Source: Spirochaetales bacterium (lineage in GTDB: Bacteria > Spirochaetota > Spirochaetia > Sphaerochaetales > Sphaerochaetaceae). Taken from it: a stretch of 6,159 nucleotides of DNA. The stretch is from contig JAGCUM010000136.1 of assembly GCA_017962865.1 (NCBI GenBank), forward strand, positions 1 to 6,159. Direction: 5' to 3'. The stretch's first letter is position 1. Each line of letters starts with the position of its first letter. Shown piece after piece: positions 1 to 5,258 of the stretch. Both the position numbers and the translations under genes were made by a program. The notes beneath the pieces were generated by a model, which worked only from the letters and a program-made list of their open reading frames with translations, did not search any database and was not told the DNA's origin.

Positions 1-1
1 A

Positions 2-334
2 AAACTGGAATTCAACTCTGAAAGTACCGAGCCTACCGTCACCTTGGTCAAGGGCGGATGGGGAGACAAGCTCTGGTGGGTACATTCCGAGACGCTCTAT
101 GCCTCATTGCTGTTTTATACAATCACAAACGATGAAGAATACCTGAAAATCCACGACAGGACCTTCTCATACGTCTTCGGCCATTTCAAGAATCCTGACA
201 CAAGCATAGGTGAGTGGATCCAGATTCTCACCCGCGAAGGACTGCCCCAGGACAAGGTGGTTGCCCTTCCTGTAAAGGATCCGTTCCACATCACGCGCAA
301 TCTGCTTCTGATCTGCGAGCGGCTGTCCGGATAG
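2..334 (+). CDS. N-acylglucosamine 2-epimerase (AGE) family protein, C-terminal fragment
   Basis: The reading frame is open from the left edge, so this is the last 110 codons of a gene whose start lies outside the window; the family is usually about 390-420 residues. The fragment begins KLEFNSES, before any visible initiation site. It shows the C-terminal AGE signature: KLWWVHSE (fragment residues 23-30), then a TNDEEYL helix, a GEW turn (70-72), TREG (77-80) and FHITRN (95-100). The family folds as an (alpha/alpha)6 barrel, and the histidine of the FH(V/I)xR motif (here H96) belongs to the catalytic His pair that moves a proton at C2. Members interconvert GlcNAc and ManNAc, or epimerise glucose, mannose or cellobiose. 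The WWxHSE and FHxxR spacing is closer to the N-acetylhexosamine type than to cellobiose 2-epimerase, but the substrate is not proven. It is cytoplasmic and converges on the ABC importer operon. The family call is secure; the substrate is inferred. Confidence 0.88.
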   Translation, partial: KLEFNSESTEPTVTLVKGGWGDKLWWVHSETLYASLLFYTITNDEEYLKIHDRTFSYVFGHFKNPDTSIGEWIQILTREGLPQDKVVALPVKDPFHITRNLLLICERLSG

Positions 335-352
335 TTTGCCTGCAAGCAAAAA

Positions 353-388
353 AAGACCGACACCCATTGGATGTCGGTCTTCGTTTTT
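353..388. terminator. Bidirectional intrinsic terminator between convergent genes
   Basis: A perfect 10-bp stem pairs AAGACCGACA (353-362) with TGTCGGTCTT (372-381) around a 9-nt loop. On the plus strand it is followed by CG and five T. On the minus strand it is followed by a run of T, because the plus strand has AAAAAAA just before and at the start of the left arm. The stem ends 18 nt after the epimerase stop and begins 18 nt after the permease stop, so it fits Rho-independent termination of both genes. Confidence 0.9.
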
Positions 389-399
389 CAGGCGGCGGA

Positions 400-2142
400 T
401 TACATCTTCATTGAAGAAGAGAGGTCCGTACCCTTTCTGGTGTTCATCGTGTAGATGATGGCAAAGACGACTATCAGCAGAACTGTGGAAAGGGCGCTTG
501 CCTTTCCGAGCTCTCCGGAGTTAACCGCATTGAAGATCTGGATGGGAACCGTCTTTGTCTTGACTCCGCACAGCAGGATGGTGGTACTCAGCTCCTGCAG
601 CAACGTCGTCAGTGTCATGACCGAACCTGAAATGATTGCAGGCATGATGAGCGGGACACTGACCCTGCGGAAGGTGTAGAACCAGGTTGCACCGCTGATG
701 GTGCTTGCCTCCTCGAGAGACGGGTTCAGCTGCGTCAGATTGGCAGCGACCGAGCGGTAGACATACGGGGTTCTTCTGATCATGTAGGAAATGATCAGGA
801 TGAGGTATGTTCCGGTCAGTTTCATGATTCCGTTTCCGCCGAATGCAGAAAGCAGTGCGATTGAAACAACGGTACCGGGCAGGATGAACGGGGCCATGAT
901 GGACAGGTCCAGCAGGGCTGCTCCCTTGGGCTTCTTTCTCTCGGTGATGTATGCGAGAACCGATCCGAAGATGGCGCACATGAGAGTCGCCGTAATCGAA
1001 AGGAAGAAGGAGTTGAACATCTCATGTCTGGAGTTCTTCCAGATTCCGCCGTAGTTTGCCCAGGTGAAACCTGTGGGAAGCAGTCCGTCCCATCTGGTGA
1101 AGAAGCTCATGATGATGATCGTCAGCTGCGGCAGCAGTGAGAAGATCAGTATCAGCAGACAGAAGATGATGGCGAAAAGCCTGGCTCCGAAGCTCTCATG
1201 CAGCTTGGCATCGGTATGTGTGGAGGAGATTGTCTCGTATTCATGTCTTGAGACGACATACTTCTGGACGTAGAGGACAAGACCTGTGATCAGAACGTTG
1301 ATGACAGCAATCGACGATGCCAGGTTGATGTCTCCGGCTCCGCCGTATGCGAACTTGATCAACGTGGGAAGCACGTAGTTGTTGGCTCCGATTCCGATGA
1401 CGGCCGGGATTCCGTAGTTACCGATTGCCCTGACGAAGACCAGAAGGGCCGCGGCACCGAGCGACGGAATAATCAATGGAAGGGTGATGGTCCTCATGAT
1501 CCTTGCCTTTCCGGCGCCCATGAGCATTGCCGATTCCTCAAGAAGTGCATTTGCACCGCTGAATGCTCCGTAAGCCATCTGGAACACGAACGGGTAATAG
1601 GTGAGGGTCATACAGAGGATCATTCCGAACATGCCGTAGATGCTCGGAATGGTCACCCCGAGCGGTTTGAGCAGCCAGTTGAGCGCTACCCTCACTATAC
1701 CCTTGTTTCCAAGCAATATGACCCAGGTGTAGGCTCCTACGAAGGACGGCATGATGATTGGCAGGATTCCGAGCGATACCAGAAGTTTCTTTCCCGGAAT
1801 CTTTACACGGGCTACACAATAGCCCATCGGTACGCCTATCAGGACGCAGAGCACTGTGACGGAAAGGCTGACAACTATTGAGTTACGGAGTGCCTTCAGG
1901 TAGATTCTCGTTCCGAAGAATGTCCTGAAACTCTCCAGCGACCATCCTGTGAATTCGAAATCATACTCGGCGGGTGCCCAGAAGGCCCTCACCAGTGTGA
2001 TTCCCATCGGGTAGAGCAGGAAGATGGCAATGAAGATCATCGGAATCGCAAAGATAATCAATTGCGAAAAATCCTTTTGGAAGAACTTCTTCAGCTTGCT
2101 GGTCTCTGCTCCATTTTCAATCATGGAGTATTTTCTGCTCAT
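400..2142 (-). CDS. ABC importer fused double permease, Fe3+/aminoethylphosphonate/AfuB type
   Basis: This 580-residue inner-membrane protein forms the whole translocation pore of the importer. Two binding-protein-dependent permease domains are fused in tandem. Each carries an EAA loop that docks on the ATPase: LEESAMLMGAGKARI...LPLIIPS (about 201-227) and LEEASTISGATWFY...VPLIMPA (about 476-502). About 12 hydrophobic segments are visible, including residues 28-50, 87-110, 120-144, 169-191, 224-250, 276-294, 320-347, 376-398, 409-435, 496-524 and 549-566. A charged linker at 297-320 joins the halves. The length fits the fused FbpB/AfuB/PhnV-like group (about 500-700). The ATG at 2142 overlaps the ATPase stop (ATGA) and has GGAGGG 9 nt upstream, which supports this start over the internal Met7. 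It is the last gene of the operon and is followed by the terminator at 353-388. The fold and role are secure; the substrate is unknown. Confidence 0.93.
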   Translation of the reverse strand: MSRKYSMIENGAETSKLKKFFQKDFSQLIIFAIPMIFIAIFLLYPMGITLVRAFWAPAEYDFEFTGWSLESFRTFFGTRIYLKALRNSIVVSLSVTVLCVLIGVPMGYCVARVKIPGKKLLVSLGILPIIMPSFVGAYTWVILLGNKGIVRVALNWLLKPLGVTIPSIYGMFGMILCMTLTYYPFVFQMAYGAFSGANALLEESAMLMGAGKARIMRTITLPLIIPSLGAAALLVFVRAIGNYGIPAVIGIGANNYVLPTLIKFAYGGAGDINLASSIAVINVLITGLVLYVQKYVVSRHEYETISSTHTDAKLHESFGARLFAIIFCLLILIFSLLPQLTIIIMSFFTRWDGLLPTGFTWANYGGIWKNSRHEMFNSFFLSITATLMCAIFGSVLAYITERKKPKGAALLDLSIMAPFILPGTVVSIALLSAFGGNGIMKLTGTYLILIISYMIRRTPYVYRSVAANLTQLNPSLEEASTISGATWFYTFRRVSVPLIMPAIISGSVMTLTTLLQELSTTILLCGVKTKTVPIQIFNAVNSGELGKASALSTVLLIVVFAIIYTMNTRKGTDLSSSMKM

Positions 2143-3260
2143 ACTTCTCTTCCCTCCGGTGAGAACAAAGCGATTCTGTTTTCGTCGAACGTTACATTGA
2201 CGGTATCGCCTTCGTGGATTCCGGGCTGCAGGCTGTCCATGTCGATTTCAAGCGTTACGGGGGAGATTTCCCTGCTGATCTCGACTTCGTAGCGGATGAA
2301 CGATCCGAGGTGCTGGATGATTCTGACTGTTCCGGGAAGCGACTTGCCGGTTGCTTCGGTGGATACTGCCAGATACTCGGGTCTGCCTCCGATGAGGACC
2401 ATGTCTCCGACCTGCGGCTCCACATGACGCTTCTCTGCCTTGATGGCGACCCTGATATCAGTGGTATCGATCTGAGCTACCGTCTCGTCGGCATCGGTGG
2501 AGATTACCGTGGCGTTGAAGAAGTTCATCTTTCCGATGAAGTTCGCAACGAATGCATTTCTGGGCTGATTGTAGAGCTCGTCGGAGGTTCCGATCTGCTC
2601 AACGATGCCCTTTCTGAGGACTGCGAGCCTGTCACCGACCGCCATGGCCTCTTCCTGGTCGTGCGTGACGAAGATGGTCGTGATGTTAGTGGCTTTCTGA
2701 ATCCTTCGGATTTCTGCTCTCATGTAGCGGCGAAGTTTCGCATCGAGGTTGGCCAGCGGCTCATCCAGAAGCAGTACGTCCGGATCGTAGACCAGTGCAC
2801 GGGCGATTGCGACTCTCTGCTGCTGTCCTCCGGAGAGGGCGGTGGGGCTCGGGTTTCGCTTGAGCTCTTCCTGAAGTCCTACGAGTTCCATGACTTCGTT
2901 GACCTTCTTGGTGACGATGTCGTTGGGAACCTTTCTGACCCTGAGACCGTAAGCAACATTCTCGAAGATGGACATGTGGGGATAGAGGGCATAGCTCTGG
3001 AAAACCATTCCGATGTTCCTCTTGTACGGGGGGATGGTCGAGATGTCCACATCGCCGTAATACATCTTTCCGGATGTGATGGTATCAAGACCTGCCGTAT
3101 TTCTCAGCAGCGTTGTCTTTCCGCAACCTGAAGGTCCCAGAAGGCAGAAAAGCTCGCCTTCGTTGATTGTAAATGAAATGTCCTTGAGGGCATGTACCTC
3201 ATTCTTGGTTCCAAGCCCGAAAATCTTGTTTACATTCTCATATCTAACATTCTTGCTCAT
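2139..3260 (-). CDS. ABC importer ATP-binding protein with TOBE domain (FbpC/UgpC/PotA-like)
   Basis: This 373-residue cytoplasmic ATPase powers the importer. The nucleotide-binding domain is complete: Walker A GPSGCGKT (42-49), Q-loop FQSYALYP (Q88), signature LSGGQQQR (142-149), Walker B VLLLDEP (162-168, catalytic E167), D-loop NLDAKL (171-176) and switch His in VTHDQ (H200). Residues from about 240 to the end form the regulatory OB-fold/TOBE region with GGRPEYLAV (291-299), as in carbohydrate, polyamine and iron importers of the CUT1/FbpC branch. The start ATG has GGAGA 10 nt upstream. The stop overlaps the permease start by 4 bp, so the two are probably translationally coupled and made in fixed ratio, two ATPases per fused permease. 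A 103-bp gap with a hairpin separates it from the binding-protein gene. All catalytic residues are present, so it should be active. The transported substrate cannot be read from this subunit. Confidence 0.95.
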   Translation of the reverse strand: MSKNVRYENVNKIFGLGTKNEVHALKDISFTINEGELFCLLGPSGCGKTTLLRNTAGLDTITSGKMYYGDVDISTIPPYKRNIGMVFQSYALYPHMSIFENVAYGLRVRKVPNDIVTKKVNEVMELVGLQEELKRNPSPTALSGGQQQRVAIARALVYDPDVLLLDEPLANLDAKLRRYMRAEIRRIQKATNITTIFVTHDQEEAMAVGDRLAVLRKGIVEQIGTSDELYNQPRNAFVANFIGKMNFFNATVISTDADETVAQIDTTDIRVAIKAEKRHVEPQVGDMVLIGGRPEYLAVSTEATGKSLPGTVRIIQHLGSFIRYEVEISREISPVTLEIDMDSLQPGIHEGDTVNVTFDENRIALFSPEGREV

Positions 3261-3315
3261 GAGATGTATGTCTCCTTTTCTATAAACTTTACCCTGTTAT
3301 GTGCCTTACAAAAGT

Positions 3316-3344
3316 ATGGGCCGCCCGCCAGGCAGGCAGCCCAT
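3316..3344 (-). repeat. GC-rich intercistronic hairpin between binding-protein and ATPase genes
   Basis: This 29-nt imperfect palindrome is centred at 3330: ATGGGC pairs with GCCCAT, then after one C-A mismatch GCC pairs with GGC around a 9-nt loop. In the minus-strand transcript it lies 20-48 nt past the binding-protein stop and is followed by only four U (ACUUUUG). It is therefore more likely a leaky attenuator or 3'-end stabiliser than a full terminator. Such hairpins often let the abundant periplasmic protein be made in excess over the membrane components. Confidence 0.65.
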
Positions 3345-3345
3345 T

Positions 3346-3360
3346 TCAGATTCAATCTGA
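3346..3360. repeat. Perfect 15-nt palindrome TCAGATT-C-AATCTGA
   Basis: This is a perfect 7-bp dyad with a single central base, starting 4 nt past the stop codon of the binding-protein gene on the minus strand and directly before the GC-rich hairpin. A one-base centre is poor for an RNA hairpin (the loop would have to open to at least 3 nt) but ideal for a dimeric DNA-binding protein. Its half-site CAGATT/AATCTG recurs in the inverted repeat at 4423-4456. It could also be a minor part of the RNA stem-loop region. Confidence 0.4.
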
Positions 3361-3363
3361 GAA

Positions 3364-4353
3364 TCAAAGGAATGTTGCGAACTCGGCACGGAGCTGCTTC
3401 TTGAGCTCGCCGGCCTCGATTGCATCATACTCGAAGAACGGAAGCTCATCGAGTGCGGGGAGGAAGTCAGGTCCGCCGACTTCTGAAGAAACGGGTCTTC
3501 TTCCGACGCTTCTGATGACTTCAGCACCTGCCTTGCCTGTGAACCAGTCCATGAAGATCTTTGCAGCCTCGAGGTTCTTGCAGCCGTCGATGATTCCTGC
3601 ACCCTCGATTCTTCTTCCTGTTCCTTCCTGCGGATAGAGGTAGGTTACCGGGCTGCCGTTTGCCATTGCGCTGGAGACGTTGCTCTCACCTGTCATGGTA
3701 AGTGCATACTCTCCGCGTGCGACTGCCTGCGGGCCGGCCTTGGAATCCGTGACATAGACTGTTCCGTTCTGTGCGATTGCCTTTGCCAGGCTGAGGTCGC
3801 CGGTGAGCTTGTACATCATGTAGAGCTGTGCATAAGCGCTTCCGGATGATGACGGGTCGGTCATGATGATCTTGCCCTTGTACTTGGGATCTGCGAGGTC
3901 ATACCATGACTTGGGGATGTCGTCGCCCTTGAGCAGGTCTGTGTTGTACATGAATGTCTGCAGAGGCATTGAACATGCATACCATCTGCCCTCGGCATCC
4001 TTGTATGCATCCTCGAACTTTGCATCGTTGACGTTCTTGTAGGGATAGAGGTTCTTTGCCATGGGCTCAAGGCTGTCCTGAGCAATCAGGAGAACGACGT
4101 CAGAGTCCGAAGACTTCTGCTGGACCAGTGTGAGAACGTCACCGGAGTCCTTCTCAAGGTGGGTCACTGTGATGTTGGGATACTCTGCATTGAATGCCTC
4201 GATGATGGCAAGGCTCTCTGCTTCCTTTCCTGCGCTGAGGAGAACGAGCTCCATCTTCTGGGGCTGTGCTGATGAAGCCTCAGGAGCACCCTGTGCGAAC
4301 ACTGCCGAAACGGCGAGTGCAACAACCAAAACAATAGCTAATGTTTTCTTCAT
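3364..4353 (-). CDS. Periplasmic solute-binding protein, Fe3+/organophosphate (FbpA/PhnS/AfuA-like) family
   Basis: This 329-residue protein captures the substrate for the importer. MKK, a hydrophobic stretch to residue 19 and VFA before QG predict signal peptidase I cleavage after A20; there is no lipobox cysteine, so the mature protein should be soluble in the periplasm. A disordered APEASSAQPQ linker follows, then a type 2 periplasmic-binding fold: LVLLSAGKEAESLAIIEAFNAEYP (37-60), SDVVLL (84-89), KSWYDLADPKYKGKI (148-162) and TDPSSSGSAYAQ (165-176). The C-terminal GRRIEGAGIIDGCKN (246-260) is typical of the iron/aminoethylphosphonate clade. Where FbpA-type iron binders carry paired tyrosines, this protein reads TGESNVSSAM (221-230), so ferric binding by that mechanism is unlikely. 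The SSSGSAY segment could cradle a phosphate at a helix N-terminus, which is inference. AGGAGG lies 5 nt before the ATG. It is the first gene of the operon. Confidence 0.88.
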   Translation of the reverse strand: MKKTLAIVLVVALAVSAVFAQGAPEASSAQPQKMELVLLSAGKEAESLAIIEAFNAEYPNITVTHLEKDSGDVLTLVQQKSSDSDVVLLIAQDSLEPMAKNLYPYKNVNDAKFEDAYKDAEGRWYACSMPLQTFMYNTDLLKGDDIPKSWYDLADPKYKGKIIMTDPSSSGSAYAQLYMMYKLTGDLSLAKAIAQNGTVYVTDSKAGPQAVARGEYALTMTGESNVSSAMANGSPVTYLYPQEGTGRRIEGAGIIDGCKNLEAAKIFMDWFTGKAGAEVIRSVGRRPVSSEVGGPDFLPALDELPFFEYDAIEAGELKKQLRAEFATFL

Positions 4354-4383
4354 ATTAGCCTCCTATGCGTGTTATCTTTTACA

Positions 4384-4411
4384 ATTTTACCATATTAACT
4401 AAATAAAACAA
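4384..4411 (-). promoter_or_regulatory. Predicted promoter of the ABC importer operon (minus strand)
   Basis: Read on the minus strand, an extended -10 element TGG-TAAAAT has its hexamer at 4389-4384 (5 of 6 to TATAAT). A weak -35 candidate TTGTTT lies at 4411-4406 with a 16-bp spacer. The region upstream (4393-4422) is almost all A/T and may act as an UP-like element. The expected transcript start near 4377 gives a leader of about 23 nt containing the AGGAGG site at 4364-4359. Confidence 0.55.
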
Positions 4412-4422
4412 TAAAAAATGAT

Positions 4423-4456
4423 ATGCAGATTTAACCCGAATACCCTCAATCTGCAT
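4423..4456. promoter_or_regulatory. Inverted repeat in divergent promoter region, candidate operator
   Basis: Two perfect 9-bp arms, ATGCAGATT (4423-4431) and AATCTGCAT (4448-4456), flank a 16-bp spacer. Both arms lie upstream of the predicted transcript starts on either side, so they act as DNA and not as an RNA hairpin. The right arm sits just upstream of the extended -10 of the NagB-like gene, over the region where its -35 contacts would be. The left arm is centred at 4427, exactly midway between the two -10 hexamers. This fits a regulator serving both genes. The regulator itself is not in the window. Confidence 0.5.
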
Positions 4457-4461
4457 TTAAG

Positions 4462-4470
4462 TGCTATAAT
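4462..4470 (+). promoter_or_regulatory. Predicted extended -10 promoter of the NagB-like gene
   Basis: TGCTATAAT contains a perfect TATAAT (4465-4470) preceded by the TGn of an extended -10. No good -35 exists at 16-18 bp: the position is occupied by the spacer and right arm of the inverted repeat. The promoter may therefore rely on the extended -10 or on an activator. The expected start near 4477 gives a leader of about 39 nt. That leader contains a small 9-nt palindrome ATACCGTAT (4484-4492) of unknown meaning and the AGGAGG site at 4504-4509. Confidence 0.7.
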
Positions 4471-4515
4471 CAAATCCGATATGATACCGTATGTGCATCA
4501 TTTAGGAGGACAAGA

Positions 4516-5250
4516 ATGAACATCAACATAAGCGTTTCACGGACTGCTGCGGAGAACGGCAGAAAGGCTGCAATCAAGGCTGCAGAACTCATTAACAAGG
4601 CAATTGCAGAGAAGGGACATGCAAGGATAATCCTCTCCACCGGTGCAAGCCAGTTCGAGATGTTCGAGAACCTCGTGAAGCAGCCCGTTCAGTGGTCGAA
4701 GGTGGAGATGTTCCATCTGGATGAGTATGTGGACCTTCCCGAAACCCATATCGCCTCATTCCGCAAATACCTCAAGGAGAGGTTCGTCAATATCGTCCAC
4801 CCCGGTGCAGTGCATTTCGTCGGAGACGGAGATCCGAAGCAGAACATCGAGGAGCTGACACGGGAGCTTCGCAAGGATGTCGTGGATGTAGGTCTGATCG
4901 GAATAGGAGAGAACGGGCACATTGCTTTCAACGATCCGCCGGCAGACTTCGACGCAACGGAGGCCTACAGGATCGTGAACCTCGACCACAAGTGTCGCAT
5001 GCAGCAGGTAGGTGAGGGCTGGTTCGCAACCGAGGACGATGTTCCCAGACAGGCCATCTCGATGCTTCCGAAGCAGATCATGGCCTGCAAGGCGATAGTC
5101 TCGGTCGTTCCGCATTCAGTTAAGGCGAAGGCTATCTACGACACAATCACACAGCCCGTGAACAACATGGTTCCGGCAACACTGCTTAAGACCCACCCCG
5201 AGTGGTATCTCTACATCGATGACGATGCCGCTTCGTTGCTGATCAGATAA
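4516..5250 (+). CDS. Glucosamine-6-phosphate deaminase/isomerase (NagB) family enzyme, divergent subgroup
   Basis: This is a complete 244-residue cytoplasmic enzyme, against about 266 in E. coli NagB. Family members convert glucosamine-6-phosphate to fructose-6-phosphate plus ammonia, and close relatives isomerise or hydrolyse other sugar phosphates. Visible motifs are the phosphate-binding loop ILSTGASQ (39-46), FHLDEYVDLP (66-75, whose D69 matches the E. coli catalytic base D72), GIGENGHIAFNDPP (129-142, whose H135 matches H143) and CRMQQVGEGWF (150-160). The position of E. coli Glu148 is Asp140, and the NDPPADF and QQVGEG motifs mark a NagB-like subgroup often found in sugar-utilisation clusters. 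The exact substrate is therefore uncertain. AGGAGG lies 6 nt before the ATG. The gene diverges from the ABC importer across a shared regulatory region and ends 4 bp from the antiporter stop. The family is certain; the deaminase activity is probable but not shown. Confidence 0.88.
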   Translation: MNINISVSRTAAENGRKAAIKAAELINKAIAEKGHARIILSTGASQFEMFENLVKQPVQWSKVEMFHLDEYVDLPETHIASFRKYLKERFVNIVHPGAVHFVGDGDPKQNIEELTRELRKDVVDVGLIGIGENGHIAFNDPPADFDATEAYRIVNLDHKCRMQQVGEGWFATEDDVPRQAISMLPKQIMACKAIVSVVPHSVKAKAIYDTITQPVNNMVPATLLKTHPEWYLYIDDDAASLLIR

Positions 5251-5258
5251 TCGATCAG
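5239..5258. repeat. Small dyad spanning both stop codons of convergent genes
   Basis: CTGATC (5239-5244) and GATCAG (5253-5258) form a 6-bp inverted repeat with an 8-nt loop that contains the TAA of the NagB-like gene; the right arm contains the antiporter TGA. Neither side has a T-run, so it is at best a weak terminator or 3'-end hairpin. No stronger terminator exists in the 4-bp gap. Confidence 0.3.

Noticed and set aside
115..414. Overlapping short frames on both strands at the left edge
   Set aside because: They overlap the epimerase fragment and the terminator and resemble no protein family; the epimerase frame alone shows conserved motifs.
2214..3131. Plus-strand open frame of 305 codons opposite the ATPase gene
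   Set aside because: It lies antisense to a complete, motif-perfect ATPase. The translation has no recognisable domain, and I saw no ribosome-binding site at its start. It follows from the codon use of the real gene.
4371..4440. Fur box expected if the importer carried iron
   Set aside because: The region is AT-rich, but no GATAATGATAATCATTATC-like repeat of acceptable match is present.
4477..4515. glmS-type ribozyme or other riboswitch ahead of the NagB-like gene
   Set aside because: The predicted leader is only about 39 nt and has just a 9-nt palindrome, too short for any known aptamer of that kind.
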